Shown: piece by piece, positions 27,525 through 34,999 of the stretch | How the letters are laid out: every line of letters begins with the position of its first letter | Numbering within the stretch: the first letter of the stretch is position 1 | Assembly: GCF_016908515.1 (NCBI RefSeq) | Contig: NZ_JAFBEA010000005.1 | Location: 1 to 64,000 of the forward strand | Direction of reading: 5' to 3' | Length of the DNA stretch: 64,000 bases | Origin: Virgibacillus halotolerans | GTDB taxonomy: Bacteria > Bacillota > Bacilli > Bacillales > Amphibacillaceae | Notes under the pieces: generated by a model | The model's database searches: none | The model's input: the letters and a program-made list of their open reading frames with translations, nothing else | What the model was told of the DNA's origin: nothing | Translations under genes and position numbers: made by a program

Positions 27525-27632
27525 AAAAAAATGCATACGCCTGTGACGGCGTATGCATTCATGTAGGCGCTTTTCCTTTTAGAAAACGCCTACGCTATAC
27601 ATGACAAAAGGTCACAGACATATGTGACCTTT
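27525..27632 (-). promoter_or_regulatory. Attenuator hairpins of the bmrCD leader, ending in an intrinsic terminator
   Basis: Three hairpins follow the leader peptide gene on the minus strand. A: 10-bp stem AAAGGTCACA/TGTGACCTTT (27607-27632). B: GTAGGCG/CGCCTAC with an inner stem (27563-27593). C: 11-bp stem ATGCATACGCC/GGCGTATGCAT (27531-27558) followed by U6 (27525-27530), a textbook terminator. GTGACCTT inside the leader ORF (27688-27698) can pair with the 5' arm of A, and the 3' arm of A (CTGTGAC) can pair with GTCACAG of hairpin C, giving alternative structures as in translation-coupled attenuation. Confidence 0.8.
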
Positions 27633-27650
27633 AAAAGTGTTTAAGTAAGT

Positions 27651-27746
27651 TTAAAATCCCACGGGAAACAAACTTTTACTTTCAATGAAGGTCACCTTAT
27701 TTATATCATGCTTGTGCGTTTTCGTTATCTGAATGATTTTATTCAT
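27651..27746 (-). CDS. Leader peptide of bmrCD (BmrB-like)
   Basis: A 31-codon ORF with AAAGGAGGT at 7 nt from its ATG, the best ribosome binding site in the neighbourhood. Product blocks: MNKIIQITKTHKHD, INKVTF and ESKSLFPVGF. It sits about 30 nt downstream of a TTGACT-N17-TATAAT promoter and ahead of three hairpins and a terminator. In B. subtilis a short bmrB ORF upstream of bmrCD acts as a ribosome-mediated attenuator; position and arrangement here agree, although I cannot compare the peptide sequences. The SD region itself carries GGTCAC, complementary to GTGACC in the ORF. Confidence 0.75.
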   Translation of the reverse strand: MNKIIQITKTHKHDINKVTFIESKSLFPVGF

Positions 27747-27782
27747 GATCGTGACCTCCTTTCGATTTTTTGATTCTTAGTA

Positions 27783-27811
27783 ATTATAGTGTTTAGAAAA
27801 TTCAAAGTCAA
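27783..27811 (-). promoter_or_regulatory. SigA promoter of the bmr leader
   Basis: TTGACT (27806-27811) and TATAAT (27783-27788) on the minus strand with a 17-nt spacer, 37 nt upstream of the leader peptide ATG. Confidence 0.85.
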
Positions 27812-27824
27812 TACCTTTTTTAAG

Positions 27825-27980
27825 AAAACTGTTGTCTTCGGTTCGTCGAAACAAGCTAGGCAAGATACCAAAAGCGAGGAACGAGCTAAGAAGAAATTGA
27901 TACTAAACCTTAGGAAAACGAGCTTATTTCCGTCGCGGCATGGTAAATACTGAATAATAACCATCTATACGAAAACAGCC
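27825..27980. repeat. Dispersed intergenic repeat, family C (copy 2)
   Basis: Non-coding; CTTAGGAAAACGAGC and the end GAATAATAACCATCTATACGAAAA correspond to CTAGAAAAACGAAGG and GAATAACAACAATATATACG in copy 1 (1640-1800). It adjoins the bmr leader promoter. The core is diverged, so the match is weaker than in families A and B. Confidence 0.45.
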
Positions 27981-28019
27981 CAAAAAAGAGAATCACAGCT
28001 GCTACTCCTGTGATTCTCC
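27981..28019 (-). terminator. Intrinsic terminator after the zinc-ribbon gene
   Basis: A perfect 11-bp stem GAGAATCACAG/CTGTGATTCTC with U6 on the minus strand. Confidence 0.92.
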
Positions 28020-28034
28020 ATTTAATTTATTCGA

Positions 28035-28256
28035 TTAAACTTTATACTTATGATTAAGACCAAGCTCAGCCATCTGTTCAACTTTCTGAAAAGGTATATT
28101 GGTAGCGCGGGAAATTTCCTCAATGGATACAAGTGGATGTTTACTGATAAATTGACGAACCTGTTCACTTTCATAAAGACATGTTGTACACATTGTGAAT
28201 GGACTACTTTCTATTGATTCGTTACACAATCGGCAATGACGAACGAATGCTTCCAT
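28035..28256 (-). CDS. Small zinc-ribbon/HTH-like protein
   Basis: A 73-residue soluble protein. The N-terminus carries two CxxC pairs (CRLCNES and CTTC, about residues 8-30), a probable zinc ribbon. The rest (HPLVSIEEISRATNIPFQKVEQMAELG) looks like a helix-turn-helix of the MerR/YvyF type. It may be a regulator or nucleic-acid-binding adaptor; no function is known. AAGGGG lies upstream of the ATG; a GTG three codons earlier lies inside that site. It is monocistronic with its own terminator. Confidence 0.75.
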   Translation of the reverse strand: MEAFVRHCRLCNESIESSPFTMCTTCLYESEQVRQFISKHPLVSIEEISRATNIPFQKVEQMAELGLNHKYKV

Positions 28257-28398
28257 CTCCCCCACCCCTTTATCAAATTGTTATGGATAGCATACAACAT
28301 TCGACAGAAACAAACAATACTATTTTTAAACTTTTCTAAAAATGAGTCTTTGGACATAGGTATTTAACTAATAAAAATACACAACCTTTCAATATATA

Positions 28399-28405
28399 CA
28401 TACTA
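28399..28405 (+). promoter_or_regulatory. Possible forespore (SigF/SigG) -10 element
   Basis: CATACTA, the exact SigG/SigF -10 box, about 69 nt upstream of the membrane-module gene at 28474. The -35 region (AAAATA/AATACA, 17-19 nt upstream) is a poor match, so this is only a candidate. Confidence 0.4.
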
Positions 28406-28473
28406 CCTATAAAAATGTGCAAACTAATATCAGTGAAGAAAATAGATACAGTACTGAAGGGAGAGCGATAAAA

Positions 28474-28917
28474 ATGGAAAAGCTTCTGTGGAGCATCGCC
28501 CTCCCCGGCTTCGGACAACTGCTTAACGGTAAATTTCTTAAAGGGACATTATTCATCCTCTTAGAATTCCTCATCAATGTTCAAGCAAATTTTAACGAAA
28601 TCATTTTATTGAGTTTTTTAGGACAGACCGAAGCAGCCATTCAACAAGCAAATTATGGGTGGCTTATGTTCTATCCCTGTTTATATTTCTTTGCCATGTG
28701 GGATGCTTATAAGGATGCGGGAGGCGGCCAACAGGCTTATTCTTTTCTCCCCTTTGTTTTTACAACTTATTTTGTTACTGTTGGCTGTATCTATTCCCCT
28801 GTTTTTAGGTTGTTTGGTGTGTTTTTAGGTCCTGTATGGTTGCCAATATTAAGTGTGATTCCGGGTTTATTGGTAGGTTTTCTAATCAAAAGAATCGCAA
28901 TAAAAAAGCTGACCTAG
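28474..28917 (+). CDS. Small membrane protein with one PGFG membrane module
   Basis: A 147-residue integral membrane protein of unknown function with about four hydrophobic segments. Residues 5-75 form a module: LPGFGQLLNGKFLKG, FILLEFLINVQANFN, a GQ turn, and WLMFYPCLYFFAMWDAYK. The same module occurs twice in the protein encoded at 31330-32643. The start follows AAGGGAG; the reading from 28417 lacks a ribosome binding site. A CATACTA box upstream and the nearby germination operon hint at sporulation expression (inference). The stop codon lies inside a bidirectional terminator. Confidence 0.75.
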   Translation: MEKLLWSIALPGFGQLLNGKFLKGTLFILLEFLINVQANFNEIILLSFLGQTEAAIQQANYGWLMFYPCLYFFAMWDAYKDAGGGQQAYSFLPFVFTTYFVTVGCIYSPVFRLFGVFLGPVWLPILSVIPGLLVGFLIKRIAIKKLT

Positions 28918-28932
28918 TTATCAGCTTTTTTT
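28902..28932 (+). terminator. Bidirectional terminator between convergent genes
   Basis: AAAAAAGCTGA/TCAGCTTTTTT stem with A- and T-tracts on both sides; it spans the 3' ends of the genes at 28474 and 28931. Confidence 0.85.
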
Positions 28933-29485
28933 AGCTAACTTTTTCAAAACCATTTTTCTTTGTTAACCAATCACAAAAAATAAAAATAAGTGCATAGACA
29001 GGCACAGAGTAGACGTATCCCCAACCGGTCATGACATAATAACCGGTCCATACAAAAATTGGTTCACCTACAAATGCGGTAAGTAAACCATGAAATATCC
29101 CTTTTTTCCAAGAAGCAATATGTGGCTTCGTTTGAATTAAAAACATAATGGTTACAGGCATTAAACTCAAATGATATGGGAACCATCCTTGAAAAGTGGG
29201 AGTGAAATTATCTTTATAATACCATAAACCAACTGCTGATCCTATATAGCACAAGATAACGGAAATCAACATGGCAACTACCCCAGCATACAGAAGACGG
29301 TGGGTACTTTCTTTTTTTCTATAAAAAATCCAAAATAACCATGCCCCCAGTGATATAATTAAAGATATCCACCAAGCCCAATGCAAAAAAATATCATGAA
29401 GCCACATTTCAAAGTATTTATCGTGAAGATGCTGATATTGGCTAATTAAGCTTTCCAGACTTTCATTCTGTTTTATTTTGTCCAT
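28931..29485 (-). CDS. CBO0543-type membrane protein (copy 1)
   Basis: A 184-residue polytopic membrane protein with about five to six hydrophobic segments. Conserved blocks are WWISLIISLGAWLFWIFYR, YHLSLMPVTIMFLIQ and FVGEPIFVWTGYYVMTGWGY, the last two typical of the CBO0543 family of Firmicute proteins of unknown function. The paralogue at 30733-31308 shares the same plan. The ATG at 29485 has GAGGAAG at 6 nt; the GTG five codons upstream overlaps that site. Confidence 0.78.
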   Translation of the reverse strand: MDKIKQNESLESLISQYQHLHDKYFEMWLHDIFLHWAWWISLIISLGAWLFWIFYRKKESTHRLLYAGVVAMLISVILCYIGSAVGLWYYKDNFTPTFQGWFPYHLSLMPVTIMFLIQTKPHIASWKKGIFHGLLTAFVGEPIFVWTGYYVMTGWGYVYSVPVYALIFIFCDWLTKKNGFEKVS

Positions 29486-29595
29486 TTGGATCTTCCTCAC
29501 TGTTTATTTATTCAGCTTTCGCGAGCGGTTAGACTTTATTAGTATAATAACTAAATTAAAAATTATGTAACGTGCGATAAGATCACATGAAATTG

Positions 29596-29627
29596 AAAAA
29601 AAGCCGATCAATAGATCAGCTTTTTTG
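29596..29627 (-). terminator. Terminator at the 3' end of the DUF3231 gene
   Basis: AAAAGCtGATC/GATCgGCTTTTTTT hairpin overlapping the last codons and stop of the DUF3231 gene, with U7 on the minus strand. Confidence 0.8.
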
Positions 29628-30635
29628 CTTGTTTTTTGCTAATTTTTCTCGATTCTTTGTTCCTGGTGGTTGTTCCAGCCAACTATTTTGAATCATGATA
29701 TCTGCCCCACTTTTCGCCAGTCGAGAGACTTCCAAGGAAAGCCGTTCATAATTAATCATTAAATCACTTCTTTGACTAGCAGCTGCGGAGGTGGCGTAAT
29801 TCCCTATTCCCGCTGACATGATCAGTGACATATGAAACATCGCTAATTTATCAGAAAATGTTCGTGTCGTGGAATCGCTCAACCCTACATCCGGCACCTG
29901 AGGCGTTTGAATATTGTCATCTATTAATGTTGTAGTAAAAATCTTAATGTGTTTTTCTGAAATATCCTTCCCACGAATCATAAAATCCTGCACTTCCTTG
30001 GTTGGAGAGGTTTGGGCAAATCCTAAACATAACTTTATCCCAATGGAATTTGTCATCACATTCATATAGAGGTGGGAAATTTCGACAGCGTTTAATGGGC
30101 GTTTTTCACTTAGTGGATTCAAACCACTATAATACTTTTTACTGTCTACATAATCTGTTACTTTCGGTACTTCAATATAAGGATGTCTGGCATTGACTCC
30201 TTTTGCAAGTGCAATTTCCAGTGATTGGTTGTAAAGTGTGGCTGTTTCGTTTAAGGATTTTGTAAAGTAATTCCGGATATCTTCTCTGTAACTCATGGAA
30301 ACAAATCCACTATAAGATAACATGCCTACTTTTGCCATGTGATTGACATACGTTAAACAAAAAACATCTGAAAAAAGCCATGGAGCATTCATGTTCACAT
30401 CCTGTTCAGTAAACCCGGATGGAACAGCAAAATTTTCCTGTTCAAATATAACAAGTAATTGTTCTAGATGTTCGAGTGTAAGATCATAGGTGTATTGAAT
30501 GACCGGTTTGATATCCGGGTCCTCGATATACTTCAGCATAAATCCCAGGACACATTTAGACATACTATCATTCATATAACCAGTCCAAAGTGAAGCAATC
30601 TCAGACGAAGTTAAATTTATTTTCTTTTCATTCAC
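29616..30635 (-). CDS. Tandem DUF3231 protein
   Basis: A 339-residue helical soluble protein made of two related DUF3231 units. Unit 1 is about residues 5-165 (LTSSEIASLWTGYMNDSMSKC...) and unit 2 about 178-330 (LNAVEISHLYMNVMTNSIGIK...); the matching starts E-I-A/S-x-L-W/Y and M-N-D/V-x-M/S are visible. DUF3231 folds are thought to be ferritin-like helical bundles and are largely confined to spore-forming Bacillales; function is unknown. It starts at GTG with GGAGG 7 nt upstream. A nearby ATG (30631) is out of frame. Confidence 0.82.
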   Translation of the reverse strand: MNEKKINLTSSEIASLWTGYMNDSMSKCVLGFMLKYIEDPDIKPVIQYTYDLTLEHLEQLLVIFEQENFAVPSGFTEQDVNMNAPWLFSDVFCLTYVNHMAKVGMLSYSGFVSMSYREDIRNYFTKSLNETATLYNQSLEIALAKGVNARHPYIEVPKVTDYVDSKKYYSGLNPLSEKRPLNAVEISHLYMNVMTNSIGIKLCLGFAQTSPTKEVQDFMIRGKDISEKHIKIFTTTLIDDNIQTPQVPDVGLSDSTTRTFSDKLAMFHMSLIMSAGIGNYATSAAASQRSDLMINYERLSLEVSRLAKSGADIMIQNSWLEQPPGTKNREKLAKNKQKS

Positions 30636-30732
30636 GACAAAACCTCCACGTAATAGTAATAAGTATATGTTTTACCTAAATGCGGCATTTTACTAAAGAA
30701 ATAGATGGTATTTATTGGTAACCCTAGTCTTA

Positions 30733-31308
30733 CTATTTAACCTTGTTTTTCGCCCTAGTTTGCTTTGCGTCCATTTTCAAGATAAGCCACTTAAACCCGA
30801 TCCCCATTACGATATAAATAGGAAATGAGTAAATATATTGCCACCCGTGTAAGGTATAAATACCCATCCATACAAATAATGGTTCCATAACAAAGGAACC
30901 ACCAACTGAAAAAATAACATGGGCAATGAAATAAGATTTCCATTTCGGGAATAACTGATAAATAAGCATATAGGCAACTGGTAATAAAGCTAAATCAATG
31001 CTACTAAGTGATGGCGTCATTTGAACCAGCTTATAACCATATGACCATAGGACAAGGGAATAGCCGGCCGTATCGAAGGTAATCGCTAGTATTATAGCAA
31101 GTGTGCCCATTAAAGAGATTTCCAGTAACCGCGTTTTATCAACCACTTGCCACCAGATAATCCATGGAACAATAGATAAGACGAGGAGAAACCACCAGTT
31201 AAAGGAAAACAAAACATGCTCTATCCAATAATGATAATTAGCTTCTAATAGATGCCTTTGTATTTCAGTAATTGTTTCTATATCGACTGGTTTGATTTGA
31301 TTGATCAT
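30733..31308 (-). CDS. CBO0543-type membrane protein (copy 2)
   Basis: A 191-residue polytopic membrane protein, paralogous to 28931-29485: WWFLLVLSIVPWIIWW, LALLPVAYMLIYQLFP and VMEPLFVWMGIYTLHGWQYIYS align with the corresponding blocks of copy 1. The C-terminus is basic and cytoplasmic. GGAGG precedes the ATG at 6 nt. It begins 21 nt after the stop of the two-module membrane protein and is very likely co-transcribed with it. Function unknown. Confidence 0.78.
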   Translation of the reverse strand: MINQIKPVDIETITEIQRHLLEANYHYWIEHVLFSFNWWFLLVLSIVPWIIWWQVVDKTRLLEISLMGTLAIILAITFDTAGYSLVLWSYGYKLVQMTPSLSSIDLALLPVAYMLIYQLFPKWKSYFIAHVIFSVGGSFVMEPLFVWMGIYTLHGWQYIYSFPIYIVMGIGFKWLILKMDAKQTRAKNKVK

Positions 31309-31329
31309 GATAATCCTCCAAAAAGCGCA

Positions 31330-32643
31330 TTAAGATTGTGTGAAAGTATCATCCATTTTAGCTACACCTAGTGCAAAGTTTTCCCTTAATATCTTCTCCA
31401 CCATTGGAACATCACGCGTATTACAATCAATCATCAAGATGAGTTCGGAGACTTTTCCCCTCATTTTCCTTTGTTGTTTACGTGTGCTTTTGTTCATCAT
31501 TAAATCGATTAGGAATCCGATTAAGAAGCCAACAAAAGCGCCAATAAGTCCCCAAATGATCGGCCCCAAAGTGAGCCTGAATCCAACACTTGCTCCAACC
31601 ACCGCGAAGGCAGTAGCCAAAACTGCACCGAGATCCATTAAACTCACCCCATCTGAACCATGGATCGAATCAAACAGTTTTCTGTCTTCTGTTCGATTAT
31701 TCAGCGGGACAGCCAATATATTTTCTTTTGGAATGTTTCTCATTTCTAGTTCCGACAATACTAATTCCAAATCTGTTGTATGTTCAAAGGTCGAGATCAC
31801 ATGCATTTTTTCACCTGTCTTATTTTTGGGATTGAAGGGTAATTTAAACGTTGGACTTTGATAACGCCTTTTTAAAAAGTCTTTCTGTTCATCGTTAAAT
31901 AATTTATTGTTTTCTACGGTATTAACATAGGAATCATAGATCGCGAAGAAATAAACAGAAGGTAAAAATAAGAACCATTCAAGACAAATAACTTGGTTCG
32001 CCTGACTTATTTGTCCAAAAAAGAGATAATAAACACCTACATGTACATGGGAAAAATAGACGATAATAATCCACCAACCTAAAATATAGAAAGCACTCAT
32101 AATACGATGAATATAGAGGTGCCCTATTCCAGGCATAAAAGCAGACCATAACACCGAAACCCAGGGCTTTGCTTTATCAAGATAACTAACTCCTATGGCT
32201 GTAAGTCGAAAGTTAATAATGGGTGCGTTCTCCCTATCCGCCAAGATAAACACTTTATTCATATCAACTGTCGTCCGATAACTGTCCCAAATTGCGTATA
32301 AGTATGTAGGTATGTAAAGCAGCATCCATCTAGGATCAAGTACTTCTTTGGCCAGTTCAATTTGGCCACTAAATGAATAAATCATCGCAACATTAATATT
32401 AGCATTGACATTAATCACAATTTCCCATATAAACAATAAAAAACCACGAAGGTATTTTGATAGAAGCAAATGACCGAAACCAGGAAGGGCAGCTGACCAC
32501 CATGCGACGATTAACGGATGTCTTAAATGGAGTTGTGTCGTACCCAGTATACTTATATGCGCCTTATATCGTCTGGCTCTATTTGTATTTTGATAATTTT
32601 GCAGGGATATCTCTCCCTTCCTCTTACACATTATGCACACCAT
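31330..32643 (-). CDS. Membrane protein with two PGxG modules and a C-terminal YflT-like/glycine-zipper domain
   Basis: A 437-residue protein of unknown function. Two copies of the membrane module seen at 28474 lie in tandem: about 42-130 (ALPGFGHLLLSKYLRG ... YLYAIWDSYR) and about 160-245 (FMPGIGHLYIHRIM ... YFFAIYDSYV). After a linker (250-285) comes a cytoplasmic domain HVISTFEHTTDLELVLSELE, resembling general-stress YflT-type domains, with a glycine-rich hydrophobic hairpin (GAVLATAFAVVGASVG, GLIGAFVGFLIGF). The start is uncertain: neither ATG near 32643/32631 has a good ribosome binding site, whereas AGGAAGGGAG lies about 40 nt further in. Confidence 0.72.
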   Translation of the reverse strand: MVCIMCKRKGEISLQNYQNTNRARRYKAHISILGTTQLHLRHPLIVAWWSAALPGFGHLLLSKYLRGFLLFIWEIVINVNANINVAMIYSFSGQIELAKEVLDPRWMLLYIPTYLYAIWDSYRTTVDMNKVFILADRENAPIINFRLTAIGVSYLDKAKPWVSVLWSAFMPGIGHLYIHRIMSAFYILGWWIIIVYFSHVHVGVYYLFFGQISQANQVICLEWFLFLPSVYFFAIYDSYVNTVENNKLFNDEQKDFLKRRYQSPTFKLPFNPKNKTGEKMHVISTFEHTTDLELVLSELEMRNIPKENILAVPLNNRTEDRKLFDSIHGSDGVSLMDLGAVLATAFAVVGASVGFRLTLGPIIWGLIGAFVGFLIGFLIDLMMNKSTRKQQRKMRGKVSELILMIDCNTRDVPMVEKILRENFALGVAKMDDTFTQS

Positions 32644-32787
32644 GAAGTACAGTTATACTTATTCCAATGTAGCGAACTAAAGCTTATAATCATAATACAA
32701 AAAGATACAAAAAGAACCGGTAATCTGGTATATTTTATAATAATCGATAAAACGATAAAACATTACTAACGAAAGAAGTGTGAAGCA

Positions 32788-33342
32788 ATGCGTTTGGAAG
32801 AAATGTTGAAATATAACGAGGAATTCGTTGCAGGGAAGAAATATGAAGCATATAAAACCGACAGTATTCCAAATAAACGGATGGTCGTCTTTACATGTAT
32901 GGAATCAAGATTGGTGGAGTTGTTACCGAAAGCATTAAACATTCAAAATGGCGATGTGAAAATGTTGAAAAACGCGGGTGCCATTATCCGCAAACCGTTT
33001 GATAGTATCATGAAGAGTATTCTTGTTGCCGTTTTTAATTTAAAGGCAGAAGAAGTGGTTGTCATTGGTCACCATGATTGCGGCATGTCACACGTGGATA
33101 CGAATGCATTAGTACAGACCATGAATGATAAAGGGATTGATGAAAAAACATTACATACACTGGAGCATGCAGGAATTGATTTTCACGAAGAATTTCACGG
33201 CTTCGATACTGTAGAGGAATCGATTCAGCAAAGTGTTGACATCATTCGCAATCACCCCTTGCTTCCAACCTACGTTAAAGTACATGGTCTGGTCATTGAT
33301 CCTGGGACAGGTAAGGTCGATATCGTTGCTAAAGATCAATAA
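32788..33342 (+). CDS. Beta-class carbonic anhydrase-like protein (YtiB-like)
   Basis: A 184-residue cytosolic zinc enzyme that would interconvert CO2 and bicarbonate. Zinc ligands are C37 (FTCMESR), H95 and C98 (GHHDCG). The motif that is normally CxDxR reads CMESR, so the Asp of the Asp-Arg dyad is replaced by Glu (E39/R41). Overall it resembles B. subtilis YtiB (KRMxxxTCMxxRLVELLP, VIGHHDCGMS, VHGLVIDPxTGK). The ATG lies after AAAGAAGTG. A strong terminator follows. Confidence 0.88.
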   Translation: MRLEEMLKYNEEFVAGKKYEAYKTDSIPNKRMVVFTCMESRLVELLPKALNIQNGDVKMLKNAGAIIRKPFDSIMKSILVAVFNLKAEEVVVIGHHDCGMSHVDTNALVQTMNDKGIDEKTLHTLEHAGIDFHEEFHGFDTVEESIQQSVDIIRNHPLLPTYVKVHGLVIDPGTGKVDIVAKDQ

Positions 33343-33352
33343 CTGCTTATAA

Positions 33353-33389
33353 AAAACTACCGTCATTTTAAAATGATGGTAGTTTTTTT
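33353..33389 (+). terminator. Intrinsic terminator after the carbonic anhydrase gene
   Basis: AAAACTACCgTCATTTT/AAAATGAtGGTAGTTTTTTT hairpin with a long T-tract. Confidence 0.92.
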
Positions 33390-33418
33390 ATGATGTTTTT
33401 AATAAATACAGGAATCCC

Positions 33419-33448
33419 CTTATAATTTATCGACTTTTTCACATACTA
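33419..33448 (+). promoter_or_regulatory. SigG-like promoter of the gerA-type operon
   Basis: CATACTA (33442-33448) is an exact forespore -10 box, with CTTATA 17 nt upstream as a partial -35 match. The start codon of the first ger gene is 35 nt downstream. Germinant receptor operons are usually SigG-dependent. Confidence 0.6.
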
Positions 33449-33482
33449 ATCATTACTCGCTAAATCGGCCGAGGAGGTTCCT

Positions 33483-34991
33483 ATGCGTAAAAATCGAAGA
33501 TCAAATAAAAAGACAGACAATATTTTCCCAATAAACATAGATGAATTAGAAGCACGTTTACAAAAAGAATTCAAAAATAGTCCCGATCTATCCTTCTCAA
33601 AATATGAACACCACGGGAAAAAAATTGCCGTATTTAGTATTCCATATCTTGTTGAGGCTTCTATGATAGAGGAAAACTTATTAAAACCTTTATTAAATAA
33701 GGACATCCCATGGACCACACAAACTATTTTAGATGAAATTCCTCTAAACGACAGCGAAACCATCACTTCATTTCAAGAAATTCTGCAAAAGTTAATCATT
33801 GGAACTGCTTTTGTTTATGTTGAACAAGCTGAAGAAGTCGTTGCTTATTTATTATTAAACAAAGAAAAGAGAAGCCTTGATAAAGCTGAGACCGAATCTC
33901 TCGTGCTCGGTCCCAAAATCGCCTTCACAGAATCTTTAATAACGAATTTAAATATTGTGCGTTGGCGGATTCGCTCAACAGACCTTGTAATGGAAGAATT
34001 AAAGGTTGGAAACTCACTTCCACGTGAAATAAGAATTGTTTATATGAAATCAATAGCGAATGAAGCCGATATTAATACGATGCGACAACGAATCCAGGAC
34101 TTAGACGTGGATGAGATTGAAGACAGTGCTGTATTGCAACAATATATTGAGGATGATTCGTTAAGTATCTTTCCCCAATTTGATTCAACTGAACTACCCG
34201 ATCGTTTTACCTATGCAGTTAGCCAAGGAAAAGTAGGGGTGCTCGTTGAGAACAGCCCTACAGGATTTATTGGTCCATCATCCCTCTTCAGTTTTTTGGA
34301 GTCCACTGAAGACTTATACATGCGTTGGGGTGCTGGTTCTTTCTTACGATTCATTCGATTTATTGCCATGTTTTTTTCGATTATTATCACACCTGCCTAT
34401 GTAGCAGCCGTAACTTATCAATTCGGGATCATTCCAACACAATTACTTATTTCGATTGGACAATCGCGGGCTGCGGTTCCTTTTTCGCCGATTTTCGAGG
34501 CGCTACTACTTGAATTTTTAATCGAATTACTACGAGAAGCCGGTGCAAGGCTACCGACCAAGGTAGGTCAAACAATGGGTATTGTGGGTGGTATCGTTAT
34601 TGGTCAGGCTGCAGTAGATGCAGGTTTAACAAGTAATATTCTCATTATTTTTGTAGCGATGAGTGCCCTTGCATCATTCACATCGCCAAGCTATTTGTTA
34701 GGTACAACCATTCGTGTCGTTCGTTTTCCTTTAATTATTTTAGCTGGAACACTTGGGTTAATTGGAATTGTATTTGGGTTATCACTATTAATCATACACC
34801 TAATCCGACTAACTTCATTGGGACGCCCTTATTTAACACCATTGTATCCATTTCAATGGAGGGATATGGACAAAGTTTTCTTTCGTCTACCTATTAACAT
34901 AACAAATAAACGGGCAAAGTCGTATCAGCCAAAGAAACTGATTCGTTTTTCGGGTAAGGAAGCTAGCAAAAAGCGAGATATTGACGAGTAG
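33483..34991 (+). CDS. Spore germination protein, GerA/GerKA family
   Basis: A 502-residue A-subunit of a germinant receptor. A large cytoplasmic N-terminal part (about 1-280; VRWRIRSTDLVMEELKVG, EIRIVYMKSIANE) precedes about five to six membrane helices (285-450) that include PLSFxPIF-type EALLLEFLIELLREAGARLP and a basic C-terminus. It works with the B and C subunits at the inner spore membrane to sense germinants. The ATG has GAGGAGG at 6 nt. First gene of a tight three-gene operon. Confidence 0.92.
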   Translation: MRKNRRSNKKTDNIFPINIDELEARLQKEFKNSPDLSFSKYEHHGKKIAVFSIPYLVEASMIEENLLKPLLNKDIPWTTQTILDEIPLNDSETITSFQEILQKLIIGTAFVYVEQAEEVVAYLLLNKEKRSLDKAETESLVLGPKIAFTESLITNLNIVRWRIRSTDLVMEELKVGNSLPREIRIVYMKSIANEADINTMRQRIQDLDVDEIEDSAVLQQYIEDDSLSIFPQFDSTELPDRFTYAVSQGKVGVLVENSPTGFIGPSSLFSFLESTEDLYMRWGAGSFLRFIRFIAMFFSIIITPAYVAAVTYQFGIIPTQLLISIGQSRAAVPFSPIFEALLLEFLIELLREAGARLPTKVGQTMGIVGGIVIGQAAVDAGLTSNILIIFVAMSALASFTSPSYLLGTTIRVVRFPLIILAGTLGLIGIVFGLSLLIIHLIRLTSLGRPYLTPLYPFQWRDMDKVFFRLPINITNKRAKSYQPKKLIRFSGKEASKKRDIDE

Positions 34992-34999
34992 GTGAGCGA

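Noticed and set aside
27216-27536. 106-codon reading frame on the minus strand
   Set aside because: It runs through repeats A and B; it has no ribosome binding site and its sequence is palindrome-derived.
27743-27964. 73-codon reading frame on the minus strand
   Set aside because: It would cover the bmr leader promoter and repeat C; no ribosome binding site and atypical composition.
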